Positions 18,401 through 27,000 of a stretch of DNA of 64,000 nt are shown here, piece after piece. The position numbers and the translations under genes were made by a program. The stretch's first letter is position 1. Each line of letters begins with the position of its first letter. Source of the DNA: CAZWSX01 sp964636985 (GTDB lineage Bacteria; Planctomycetota; Planctomycetia; Pirellulales; Pirellulaceae); the NCBI GenBank assembly GCA_964636985.1, contig CAZWSX010000026.1:1-64000 (forward strand), written 5' to 3'. The notes beneath the pieces are model-generated. The model was given only the letters and a program-made list of their open reading frames with translations, did not search any database and had not been told where the DNA came from.

Positions 18401-18582
18401 TTCAGAGTCTTTGCCAACGATATAAGCAGCGACCGGTCGTGGTCGCTCCCTTCACCGGCCGAGGTCTAGGCGAACCATTTGCCAGAAGGTGGCGTCGCGG
18501 GGGGGCGTTCGAGTTACAGGGGCACACGACCGCCGACAAAGATATGCTGTACGTGCTCAAGTGGGACGAGAAACAACGCTAA
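15415..18582 (+). CDS. Large P-loop (STAND-like) NTPase, candidate defence protein
   Basis: A 1055-aa protein starting MSDDSVLEK; GGAGAAG about nine bases upstream supports ATG 15415 over TTG 15397. Residues 10-45 are mildly hydrophobic (GLTAFFGSVLGAAMGKDLAGVS), 130-240 helical/coiled-coil, and Walker A lies near 304 (GPSGSGKS) with Walker B near 356 (DTLVVIDYA) and a sensor-like strand RLRVLLLEAP. Residues about 430-780 look like helical repeats. The last 230 residues form a separate unrecognised domain (WGPDMRFFGG, GQTPWEHRIDVGW, PVVVAPFTGRG). This layout (N-terminal effector-like part, NTPase, helical arm, C-terminal sensor) is that of STAND ATPases used in phage defence and signalling. 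Its position among mobile remnants fits, but function is inference. Confidence 0.75.
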   Translation: MSDDSVLEKLAQYGLTAFFGSVLGAAMGKDLAGVSVNLISSGLEHLGGEVFKKVTESKGNHHLHKLAAAAFESTINEVQKERNEHGSKRYWRDSDLAALGSLKKVVKSQLLRSDSPEVIALFDALLVGRTQQLESTIETLIASHLEASGSAQWQELTKSIKNRFFVEFQDHYKLEQYKEGRLALERDIAWATQQTLQENTAGIASFTAEQHKQFEAILGKLQEVADRGIPGEWAPQLLSLRKPSLEFVTFDYDAAGIHPLGRFDFRHPRTAFFGYGRLMKDLKLFLEPRPRAGWNDVSWCILTGPSGSGKSRLANELCRFATEHRSMDAGFLPRANVDEESWRVVKGTWTVEKDTLVVIDYAASQAEDVRALLRRYGMKNVKAGARLRVLLLEAPIAPRINRWWQRDLFGPTGGGRDYVEQSYYLPPGRAKPRRVEDMVQFDINNPVYALDDDSRAHILRTVLKEAGIPESGQPTRTPLLDGLRLIDPLSRPLFALLYAEVLAAGLKDPARQAMVRIDNQLELLWEIIDRHFDRCQSNWKNELDLVSSHVNLLLLASLVDSLKVQELESIYAQNANVPSPRARRGEAPLHDELYRDLTIGHYEDLNAPLPGLKPSMLAQALLLGRLRARSCLRSEQARAVIADTQDVLQHALEIRPRETLWFLARTFYNFENLSKDGDSVTSPLLDALSNLILRGGALKRPEAVLTLATFLKRRGRDDAAARVLAELGDSDEVEPRWRTAAKFVVDTQFGQQFAQDENSTRDVHFKGPFAEKLANNLGIDVRSKQSVLHEQFERFNTARDLVTERPSEISAADKAALTTFLMMSAWGPDMRFFGGKNHSDKDRQKIFTGIYEKMPDAMQILLWRHAPRTLLMSDDGQTPWEHRIDVGWVRGVSLIFPVNTSTYGNAFMRGERSLYELSAKHILSPDEEDERNKPLFIIDLVLVLDGLFDLFLRQEIHSIFDGWDSHMVADITERVDLLSTLESEQGAGLHGFGSHFQSLCQRYKQRPVVVAPFTGRGLGEPFARRWRRGGAFELQGHTTADKDMLYVLKWDEKQR

Positions 18583-18617
18583 CCCACGAAGATGAATTGG
18601 ACTCCCCTCGGCCGAAT

Positions 18618-19670
18618 TCACTTCTGATCAAGTTCGAAGAATCGCCGATTGCGGTTGAGAATCCCTTGGCACGCCTGCTCATCGGGCTCGCCAACGGCCA
18701 CGCCGCGTTCAACAGTGCCGCCTAGCACAACGCCATCGTTCCGCGGGAAGATGTAACCGCCTGAATGGCTGAGCATCCATGGCAAGCGCTGGGGCTTAAG
18801 CATGACCAGTTGCCCCCGAATAGGAACGACTAAGGAATCGTCCATGAACTCGCCGGCTCCCAGCCCAAGACAGTTGACGATTACCTTTTCGCTCAGGCTG
18901 GCAACTTCGGCCTTTTTCTCGAACGTAGCGCGTTTCAATTTGCCTCCAAGTTCCTCGACGTCTGCCACGAGGCGCGGCATGTAAATTGGGGGCTCGACAA
19001 GAAGCGTCATGTGAACACGGCCGGAACGTTTGACGCCTTTGAATGGCAACTCATCCAGTAGTGTCGCCTCAGGCAAGATGTTTTTCGGAATCTTCAAAAA
19101 AGACGTATCGGCCTCGGCCTCGACATAGTTCGGCCGACAAAAGACACCGTACGTTTCGCCAATCCGCTTCGAAAACTCTCGAAAAGAATCGGACAGAATG
19201 CGAGCGAACCGCTCCTGTTCTGCTTCTGATTCACCTACGGCAATCATGGACGGACTCCATTGTCCACCAGCCTTATCGGAAGTAGTGTCCGGGGGGAAAT
19301 CCTTAGAATAAACGACCACCCGGTATCCCGCTTTGACCAAAACATAGGCGGTGCTGAGGCCGATGATTCCAGCACCCAATACGGCGATATCGGCGTTTGG
19401 GTTGAGATGCCTGTGAACAAGGCGACTTGCTTCCAGGGCACATCCCCAAGAGACAGTGATCCCCGCTCCACCGTGACCGTAGTTATTGACGACGATTTTG
19501 TCCGCCACGCGTTCTTCGTCGAGACGGAAGGTCTTCTCTCGATAGGGACGAATGCACGCGATTCTCGCCTTGACCTGGCTCTCGTCGAAGTTCGGCGCTT
19601 GCTCGGGCTCTCGTGGAGGAACAAAGCGAAGTTTCTCAAGTGAGTTGGATTCGATACGCGGCTCTTTCAC
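18618..19670 (-). CDS. D-amino-acid-oxidase-like FAD protein with permuted motif order
   Basis: A 350-aa flavoprotein. The FAD-binding Rossmann motif is GAGIIGLSTAY at about residues 99-109, followed by DTTSDKAGGQWSPS and a conserved MLKPQ strand near the end, as in D-amino-acid oxidases (DAO family), which oxidise D-amino acids or related amines with O2. Unusually, the segment CIRPYREKTFRL plus VVNNYGHGGAGITVSWGCALE, which is the C-terminal signature of canonical D-amino-acid oxidases, lies at residues 39-80, ahead of the FAD motif. The polypeptide ends soon after GGTVERG. It converges on the NTPase gene with 35 bases between stops. Substrate unknown. Confidence 0.8.
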   Translation of the reverse strand: MKEPRIESNSLEKLRFVPPREPEQAPNFDESQVKARIACIRPYREKTFRLDEERVADKIVVNNYGHGGAGITVSWGCALEASRLVHRHLNPNADIAVLGAGIIGLSTAYVLVKAGYRVVVYSKDFPPDTTSDKAGGQWSPSMIAVGESEAEQERFARILSDSFREFSKRIGETYGVFCRPNYVEAEADTSFLKIPKNILPEATLLDELPFKGVKRSGRVHMTLLVEPPIYMPRLVADVEELGGKLKRATFEKKAEVASLSEKVIVNCLGLGAGEFMDDSLVVPIRGQLVMLKPQRLPWMLSHSGGYIFPRNDGVVLGGTVERGVAVGEPDEQACQGILNRNRRFFELDQK

Positions 19671-19746
19671 TTTAGTGCCCCCTGTGCAAGCGACCGCGAA
19701 ATTCCGGCCTGCGTCGGTCGGTGCGAGGTCGCCCGTCGCGACAGCG

Positions 19747-20088
19747 CTATTCTAGACTGGTAATCGCCCTAAAGGGCTTGTTCGGGTGATCGCAGACCGA
19801 CGAGATAGTTCCAGAAAATGAGTAGGTAAAACCTGCAGGGACCTCACGCGGCCCTCCAGAGCCACCGACGCCGCCCATCAGCAAACCTCTGTGGTCGACA
19901 AATGCTAACGACCCTTGGGGCGTGTGCCGCGCCCGAAGCACTAACATCGTCTCAAATGTTGAGGGGAATGTTGCCTCATCCCAGCGATTACGCCCGAGAA
20001 TCGATTCGCTTTGCACCCGTCCCGTGCCAAATTTAGTGCGCAGCCAACTCGGCGTCGTTGTTCGCGCAGTCGCAATGCGACCAAACAA
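19747..20088 (-). CDS. Hypothetical protein, possibly a fragment
   Basis: A 113-aa frame with ordinary codon use and a plausible fold-like C-terminal half (LVLRARHTPQGSLAFVDHRG, GFTYSFSGTISSV). I do not recognise a family. It lies on the same strand as and 76 bases before the flavoprotein gene. The N-terminal 35 residues are less protein-like, and the transposase lies just upstream, so the frame may be the surviving end of a larger gene. Not strongly supported. Confidence 0.3.
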   Translation of the reverse strand: MFGRIATARTTTPSWLRTKFGTGRVQSESILGRNRWDEATFPSTFETMLVLRARHTPQGSLAFVDHRGLLMGGVGGSGGPREVPAGFTYSFSGTISSVCDHPNKPFRAITSLE

Positions 20089-20205
20089 GTTTCACCGAGT
20101 TGAGAGACGCGGAGATGAGTCAACAACAAGGGAAGACGTGCGGAAATCGCAGGTCGGCGCGCACCGATAGCGCAGGCGATTTGCCAAGAGCGCAAGCAGT
20201 CAGCG

Positions 20206-21300
20206 CTACGCCGCTCGTCGCGAGTAGCTTTTCAAGAGTCCGCCCAAGCGCGAATGGCAGCGAACCTCGCAGAGCGGAATGGTTTCATCTTGAAGGTCAC
20301 TGCGTTTGGTTCGTGGTCGACCTCGCCGCTTCGGCTTATTTAAGAGCTCGTTGTCCAAACCCTGGTGCGGGCGTTCCGCGTGGTAGTGAGCCAAGTACTC
20401 GGCACACAAATGGTCCATATGCCGCTCGCCAAAGACGATGAACCGGTCGAGACATTCTTGTCCGATCGATTGGATGAATCTCTCGACGAAGGCGTTTGTG
20501 TTCGGAGAACGATAGGCCGTTCGCATCGGTTTCGCGCGGAACGATCTCAACTTGGCCCGGAAGGCTTTGGTGAACTTGGCATCGCTATCGTGCTGCACGA
20601 ACCGGACCGGCAAACCCTGGTTCCTCGCTCGAGTGACAAACGATTCCGCTTGCCCCACAACCCACTCGTCGTTCGGATGTAGTGTCGCTGGCGAGAGAAC
20701 AACCTGTCGCGTTTTTACGTTCAAGAACGCAATTACAAAGACTTCGCGGATGCCCTTGAACGTGAGAATGCACTTCGAGAAAAAGTCGCATTGCCACAAA
20801 CTCGCCGCATGCTGTGCGAGGAATTCGTCCCACGTTCCTTCTCCCCGTTTCGGGCCAGGGTCTAAGCAGGCATCCTTCAAGATCCGTTTCACGGTGTTGC
20901 GGGAAAGCGACTTGATTCCCAGCTTCTTCAGTTCCCCAAGAATGCGGGTGTATCCCCACTGGTTCTCTCGGGCGAGCTTTAGGATCAAGCAGCGGATCTG
21001 CTCCGGCGTGCGACGCCGGCCGCGCTTGGCGGGAAACTTCTTGCCATCTTTCTTCTCCGCGCGAATCCAGCCAAGCAAGGTGCTCGGCGCAACGATCGTC
21101 GTCAGGTGCCGCAGAGCACGTCCGAGCTTTTGGGCAAACCGCACCAGCCGGTACCGCTCTTTCGGGGTGATCGTAATCCGCTTGGGCAACTTGCTCCGCA
21201 GGATTTCGTTCTCGACCTTCAGATATTTGACCTGCCGAGCGAGTTCTTTGTGGGTGGCACTCGCCAGCGCGAGCAGCAGGGAATGAAAAACGCTCGTCAT
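20206..21300 (-). CDS. Integrase-core (DDE) transposase
   Basis: A 364-aa transposase. An N-terminal Lys/Arg-rich helix-turn-helix part (KVENEILRSKL, RRRTPEQIRCLIL, GYTRILGELKKLGI) precedes an rve/integrase core with the catalytic triad in LWQCDFF (D), VQHDSDAKF (D) and TNAFVERFIQS (E), and the usual HYHAERPHQGLDN end. It resembles IS3/IS481-type single-ORF integrases common in planctomycete genomes. Clear terminal inverted repeats of the element could not be placed with confidence. A fragment of a related copy lies at 39288-39413. The frame is intact, so it may still be active. Confidence 0.85.
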   Translation of the reverse strand: MTSVFHSLLLALASATHKELARQVKYLKVENEILRSKLPKRITITPKERYRLVRFAQKLGRALRHLTTIVAPSTLLGWIRAEKKDGKKFPAKRGRRRTPEQIRCLILKLARENQWGYTRILGELKKLGIKSLSRNTVKRILKDACLDPGPKRGEGTWDEFLAQHAASLWQCDFFSKCILTFKGIREVFVIAFLNVKTRQVVLSPATLHPNDEWVVGQAESFVTRARNQGLPVRFVQHDSDAKFTKAFRAKLRSFRAKPMRTAYRSPNTNAFVERFIQSIGQECLDRFIVFGERHMDHLCAEYLAHYHAERPHQGLDNELLNKPKRRGRPRTKRSDLQDETIPLCEVRCHSRLGGLLKSYSRRAA

Positions 21301-21423
21301 GGCGATAAACTAGGTAAACACGCTGTGAATCATGGGTGAGCGCACATTTTGGCACCCCGGACAAGGCTCGTGTGGCCCGCTCAACCGGGGGTGCGAGATG
21401 CGCTTTCGATCGACCAAAAAGAT

Positions 21424-21483
21424 CGCGCGCTGTTAACTGAAGGAGAGTGCCAAAACTTTTGACACAGTAGTTAACAGCGCGCG
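21424..21483. repeat. Perfect 15-bp inverted repeat with 30-base loop
   Basis: CGCGCGCTGTTAACT at 21424-21438 is exactly inverted at 21469-21483. The loop contains a second near-palindrome, GTGCCAAAACTTTTGACAC. A third partial copy, GTTAACTGAAG, occurs at 21495. The arrangement suggests collapsed ends of an insertion sequence or a recombinase-binding site; it lacks coding sequence. Confidence 0.6.
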
Positions 21484-21538
21484 AATCTCTAGGTGTTAAC
21501 TGAAGCCGCGCTTTCCGTAACCCGTTCGGACCGGTTTT

Positions 21539-21562
21539 GGGGGGACCGAACAGGACTTGAAC
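21539..21562 (-). other. tRNA 3'-end-like segment, possible attachment-site remnant
   Basis: On the minus strand the sequence reads GTTCAAGTCCTGTTCGGTCC followed by CCCCA: T-loop (TTCAAGT with G53 and C61), the 3' strand of the T-stem, a 7-base acceptor strand and an end resembling CCA. The bases 5' of it do not pair to form a T-stem, and no D or anticodon arm is present, so it is not a tRNA gene. Integrases often target exactly this part of tRNA genes, which makes it a candidate scar of integration. Confidence 0.4.
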
Positions 21563-21647
21563 TTTTACAAACTCTTGAAGAATAAGCAGTTACGAAAAAA
21601 GATCTCGCGCGATTTAGTTCGAAGAGTGTTCGGCCCGGGGAGGTCGC

Positions 21648-22177
21648 CATCGAGTCGTAGGCAGTCGTTTGATGCCGCATCCAAGCGATCACAGCGGCTT
21701 CGGCTCGCTGTTCGACTGGGATTCACTTGGTTCGGGCAACGGTGCCCCTACCAACAGGTGTGGCATGATCGGCTACGGCTTTCGCGAGACGTCGAGCTAG
21801 ATCGTCATGCGCAGGATGGAAAGCGAGGAAGTCTACCACAGCTCCAGTAAAGTCCTCGATGTATTCTGCCTGAGCCTTTTCTCGTCGATTACTATCAGCT
21901 TCCTTACGTTTCGCAAAACCCTCGGTGGACCGCTCGGCGTTCAATTCTTTCCGAATCCGGTCAACGGTCTTAGTAGGTGCCCATAGGCCCCTGAAAAGAC
22001 TCTGCGGCCCTTCTTTTCTTGCACAATCCAGTGCTCACCTGCGGCCTTCACTCGGCTCGTAAGGGCGGCATCGCCGGGCAGAACCAGACTCCAACCGTCA
22101 GGGACCGTCCGCAATTCTCCCTTGGCAGATCGCACGGTACGTAGTGTCGGGCCTGGGGCAAAAATATTGGCGTTCAC
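21648..22177 (-). pseudogene. DUF2293-family gene broken by a frameshift and a nonsense codon
   Basis: Three consecutive pieces make one protein: residues from MNANIFAPGPTLRTVRSAKG to WIVQEKKGRRVFS, then after a one-base deletion near 21993 RGLWAPTKTVDRIRKELNAE and onward (EDFTGAVVDFLAFHPAHDDL), and after an in-frame TGA at 21723-21725 (where CGA/Arg is expected) IPVEQRAEAAVIAWMRHQTT. The order matches the DUF2293 family, small proteins of unknown function. After DSM at 21648 the similarity stops and the tRNA-like site and inverted repeat follow, so the extreme C-terminus was also lost. Confidence 0.75.
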
Positions 22178-22231
22178 TTCGCTTCCGGGCGGAGTTAGTC
22201 GGACATCTACATCATGGCTTGCTACAGTGCA

Positions 22232-22777
22232 TCACCCCGTAACCGGACGGCTCATCAACGCGCCGCTAGTTACTGGCGGTCGGGTGACTTGACCGCTTTG
22301 TGTGTCACTCGCGAATATGTGGAAAACTAAGTCAAGAGCATCACCGCCAAGGAAGGGTGTCTCGACACAATGGACTGTATACCCTGCGATCTCCGACGTC
22401 GTGATTTGGTCTCGCTCAAAATGCGGAGTTAGCGATAAGTGAACCGTATCGCGCGCTTGTTGCTCCGTCCGCGCGCTCTGTACATAAATGACAAACCGAG
22501 AAAGAGGTGGACCCCGCGCGTGAGACAGTTTACCGGTGTAAATAAGTAAAGAGGGAAAGCGGCCAGCGAGCCGTCCCCGCGAGCTCGCCAGCCGCGCTGA
22601 ACTGCGCACCCGGCATCTGTCCCAGTGCGCCAGTTGCAGCAGATTCATAATCTGCGTGACCCGCGCCCTGCTGACATGGCCGAGCCTCGCCAAATCGGCC
22701 TGGTCCACGACAGCGCCTTCACGGATCAAGCGTTGAAAGCGAATTGCCAATGCCATGAGTTTTGACAACAACGACAC
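22232..22777 (-). pseudogene. Chimeric frame: truncated recombinase-associated HTH joined to unrelated tail
   Basis: Residues encoded by 22628-22756 (LMALAIRFQRLIREGA, then QADLARLGHVSRARVTQIMN) match the HTH protein at 1543-1941 in both protein and DNA, but the N-terminal 30 residues and everything after IMNLLQLA differ. The tail encoded by 22232-22600 contains a coherent-looking stretch (FVIYVQSARTEQQARDTV, TVHCVETPFLGGDALDLVF) of unknown family. The frame is therefore probably a fusion of two remnants and not a functional gene. Confidence 0.6.
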
Positions 22778-23063
22778 ACCACCGGAAAACGCGACGTCGC
22801 GAATCAGGCGGAGACGGGCGAAGAAGGATTCGATCCCGTGTCCGAGGAGTCGACCGCGAGCGTAAGGCCTCGCGCGAGGAAGTGGTGAGTCGATTTATGG
22901 CGAGCCTTTCGGAAGAAGATCGCTATGTCCTTCGGCAGCGCCAACTCGGTCGCGGATGGACGATCTTGCGGCCGAGTTGAAAACTTCGGCCGATGCACTG
23001 CGCGTCCGCATGAGTCGCGCAACGAAGGCAGCGTGCCAGCGGTTAGGGATCGATCCTCCTTGA
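22768..23063 (+). pseudogene. ECF sigma factor 3' remnant with two frameshifts
   Basis: Read across frames, the sequence gives RHTTGKRDVANQAETG, PVSEESTASV, then after a one-base loss KASREEVVSRFMASLSEEDR and, after another one-base loss near 22967, DDLAAELKTSADALRVRMSR to the stop at 23061. This is nearly the same protein as the C-terminal half of the sigma factor at 30423-31007. The 5' half is missing; its remaining start abuts the HTH remnant on the opposite strand. It is a dead relative of the module B sigma factor located on the other side of the same kinase gene. Confidence 0.8.
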
Positions 23064-23102
23064 CATTCGGCAATTCATTAGTGGGCTCGGCCGTGGGCAC
23101 GC

Positions 23103-23795
23103 TTAGAAGTTTCGATACTTGCCATTCTTGCTTCCGCCGATCTGCTCAAAGTCGTCGTTTCCGATACCACCATTGAAATCCGAAGAGGCGAAAATCACGT
23201 TTAATAGGTCCATGCGATCATCGCCAGCGCCCAGATCAACGGAAAGCTTTCCGTTGACGGTCATCTTCGACAAATCAACTCTATCAGCTCCTGTGCCGGT
23301 GCTGATTGTGACACCTCCCTTAAACGAATTTGTGCCGCTCGTGGCGAATACATCAGCGTCTTTCGAACTGTCTGTAGACGTCCCCAGTTGAAAAACGGAA
23401 TTGGTCAAATCGTTTCCTTTGAAGTTGAATAGAGAAATCCGATCTGACCCAGTGCCCATGTTGACGTTCGCGTAGCCAATTTGCGCCACGCCTCCGAATA
23501 GCTCCTCTCCGATTCGAACCGAATCGTTTCCACCGTTCATAAAGATCCGCAAATCGTCCTCAGTCTTGCTGGGCGCGAAGTAGGTCGCAAGAGAGCCGTT
23601 GATTCTCGTGTTTCCCATGCCGTCTACTCGGAAACTACCGTTTGTTGATCGCATGATCATCACATTGTTCGCGGCACTGTCGCCGCGCAATTCTAGGGCA
23701 CCGTTAACAATCGATGCCGTTACGTTCCCAGCCATCACCTCGCGGGTTTCAAGTTTTTCGCATCCAAGTCGGCGGGTTTTTCGCTTCGTGGCCAT
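23103..23795 (-). CDS. Small exported RTX-like protein with LExR-type N-terminus (module B)
   Basis: A 230-aa protein. It starts with a basic stretch and the motif CEKLETREVMAGN, typical of planctomycete exported proteins, then degenerate Ca2+-binding-type repeats rich in N/D/G (MNGGNDSVRIG, MGTGSDRISLF, TGTGADRVDLS, LGAGDDRMDLL, GGIGNDDFEQIGG), predicted to form a beta-roll or beta-helix. The start is supported by AGGAAGAG a few bases upstream on the coding strand. It is divergent from the giant kinase gene at 24006 with 210 bases between the starts, so both may share a control region. Function unknown. Confidence 0.75.
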   Translation of the reverse strand: MATKRKTRRLGCEKLETREVMAGNVTASIVNGALELRGDSAANNVMIMRSTNGSFRVDGMGNTRINGSLATYFAPSKTEDDLRIFMNGGNDSVRIGEELFGGVAQIGYANVNMGTGSDRISLFNFKGNDLTNSVFQLGTSTDSSKDADVFATSGTNSFKGGVTISTGTGADRVDLSKMTVNGKLSVDLGAGDDRMDLLNVIFASSDFNGGIGNDDFEQIGGSKNGKYRNF

Positions 23796-24005
23796 CGTTA
23801 CTCTTCCTGTGTGAAAGTTGCTGAATCGCTTCTACCCACACATCCGGGACCCGGCGTAAACCGAACAGAAAAAATTGAAAAATCTATCGGTGTGGTGTCT
23901 CAACCGCTGTTTGGGGGGTGTCCCTCCCTCGAAATTCCTTGAAAAATGCGATCTTTGCTTCGCTCGAACGATCGCATGGGTTTTCGCCCCTAGGGCTCGA
24001 GTCAA

Positions 24006-27000
24006 ATGGCTGATCGCGATCCGTCCGCTTCGCAACGTCGATCTCGCGGACCGTCTTTTTCAGTTAGTGGGCTGACCCCGCCACACATCGCCGCATTGCG
24101 TGCACGGTGGCAGAAAGAGGGAAGGTGGTCAGTCGAGCAAATCCTTGTCGCGGAACCCCGGTGGCGCGACAAGCCCGACATGATTCTCGACCTGGTATAC
24201 CTCGAAACCGAGTTAAGGCGAAGCGCGGGCGACGCACCAACTGTTGCCGAATACTTATCTCGTTTCCCCACCATAGGCGACAAGATTCTCGATTTGTTCG
24301 CGATCGATGACTTTGTCGAAACTCCGCATCATCAACAGGACTCAGCAAATGACGAAACTCAAGACTTTGGGGGAAATTCGCTCGAAGGTTTAGTCCCACA
24401 TTCAGATGGCGACCAAACATCGCCCGATCCTCTTGGCAATCCTTCAGGCAACGCACAAATCACGCATACGAACCTTCGATTGCCAGCCATTGATGGCTAC
24501 GAGATTCTTGGCGAGATCGCTCGTGGCGGGATGGGTGTGGTGTTCAAGGCAAAGCAAATCAAGCTGAACCGTATTGTTGCGGTAAAAGTGATCTTGCCAG
24601 GTCAATTGGCCTCGCCTGATGCAATTGACCGGTTCTACACCGAAGCCCAAGCGGCCGCATGCCTTGATCACCCTGGGATCGTGCCGATCTTTGAAGTCGA
24701 TGAGGCGCATGGCGTTCACTACTTTTCGATGGGATACATCGAGGGGCAGAACCTTGCCGATTTAGTTGCCAAAGGTCCCATGCCTCAGCGCGAGGCCGCG
24801 CGGCTTGTTGAAGCCATTTCTGAAGCCGTTCAATATGCTCACGATCGCAAAATCATCCATCGCGATTTGAAACCGCGCAACATTCTTTTGACGTCCACGG
24901 GGGAACCAAAAGTAAGCGACTTCGGTCTGGCGAAACAAATCGAAGCGGACCACGAACTGACTGCTAGCGGTCAGATCATGGGTACTCCCAGTTACATGCC
25001 CCCAGAGCAGGCACTTGGCAAATTGGATCTGGTTGGTCCCCGCTCGGACGTCTATTCCATCGGCGCCATCCTCTATACCCTGCTCACCGGTCGCCCCCCG
25101 TTTCAAGCCACGTCGTTTGTCGACACGCTTCGCGACGTGATCGAAACGCCTCCCATTGCGCCCAGAGTCCTCAATCGCCGAGTGGATCGCGACCTGGAAA
25201 CAATCTGTTTGAAATGCCTGGAGAAATTGCCGGAGCACAGGTATCCAACCGCGAAAGAAGTCGCTGCCGAGTTGCGCCGATATCAGGACGGTGAACCGAT
25301 TCGCGCCCGAAGGCTCGGAATGATGGGACGATCGTGGCGCTGGGCGCGGAGACATCCGCAGTTTGTCGGCGCGACATTGGCGATCGTCCTGTTGGCAGTG
25401 ATTGCTTCCTTTGCCGGGGTGGCAATCTGGCGGTCGGAACGCGATCGAGTCGTGACCAATTCACACCGCGACGTTGACTCGATGCTCAACAATCTGAACG
25501 CCGAGGTGGAGAGCTTCCATAAGCTTGAATCGGCCATTGCAAAGCACGAAAAGCTCGACGCGGAGGCCGCCGCACTGTTTCGAGTTCGCGCCGTGGACGC
25601 GTATGCGGCCGCAATCCGAAAGTCATTGCTGAGTTCGCGGATTAACGAACAAGGCTTCGTCGAGCTTGAACGGGCCAATCAGATCATCGGAGATAAAAAC
25701 TCCGACTTGGCGTCGCAGTTGCAAGGTGACATCACCGCGAGGAAGGAGTCGTGGCAAACTGTTTTTGAAGCTTTCGCGCCGTTCAAGGCGTCCATCTCCA
25801 AGCAACTTACGGCCGTGAGCCCCGCGGCCGATGGCTCGTTTATCGAGCAGGCCAAGGTGCAGGGACTATCGGAACGGCCAACCCTCCAACTCATGGCCGG
25901 AGATGCGGCGGAAATTCAGGCGACCTTCGATGCATCGTGGCGATTGCAGAACCGCATTGGCGTTTCGCTTTGGGACGCCAAAGGTTACGGCTACGAATTC
26001 CTGCTCGTTGCTGAACGCCCCCCGGAAGAGGAGTCGCCGCCTGCCTCGACGCAAGCGAACGAGAGTCCTTGGACATTCGAAGATGCGCAAGGATCAGGTG
26101 CCTCGTACGCCATCGAGATTCGTCGTAACGGAATTCCGCTGGTCCGGAGGCACTTGGAGCCAGCAGCGCTCAAAGAGCCACCGGTTGCTCTTCGGGGAAC
26201 GCGCAATGGGGACCAACTCTCGCTTCAAATAAACGGCTTGGCGCCGCTTCAATTCGAAGATCCCTTTCCGTTGGATGGGAAATACGAAACCCGTTTTGCT
26301 CTCGTTCCATCGCCTGGCGCGAAGATTGTGCAAATCAATGCTCGCGAAAGAATGCGGGCCACGGCGGTTAGCAAACTCCGTGAAGGCGATGATCTTTTTT
26401 CGCGGGGCAAGTTTCAGGAGGCGCTCGACAGTTACCTCCTGCAAACCGCCGAGACGTCGGAAGTCAGTGAAGAACTCGATTTCAAAATCGGGATGTGCCA
26501 CCTGGCATTGAACCAGTTCGCCGAGGCCGAAGAGCGTTTCGCCAAAGTCTTTGAAAATGGATCGTCGAGGTGGTGCCCCACAGCGGGTTGCCGCTTGTGG
26601 CAAGCACGAATGCGGCAAGGAAGGATGGACGAGGCATACCACGCGTTCGAACAACTGGAGTCGAAGTATTCCGAATCGGGCGTAGGGGCGGTCGCAAGCC
26701 TCGACCTGCGAGACGAGGTACGAAAGTTATCGATCAAGTCAAACGAGGGATTTCGACTTGCAAACCTCCTTCAATACCGGCCCAAACGATTGGAAGAATC
26801 TCGGCGAATCGCCGCGATCGATCGTTTTTTCAGCTCTGACGGACTGGGAGATCCGGAGATCCAAACCAATGTTGCCCGCGAACTGGCAATGGCTGGCGAT
26901 ATCTCGGGGGCGATGGCCGCCGCACAACCCATTGGCGCACACGGTGCGTCTGGACTGGCGGTCCGGCATTACGTGCGTTTACTGAGATTGAACAAGCAGT

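Noticed and set aside
15415..18582. Naming the NTPase as a specific Avs, NACHT or other known defence type
   Set aside because: No diagnostic effector domain or subtype motif is visible; only the general STAND-like layout can be supported.
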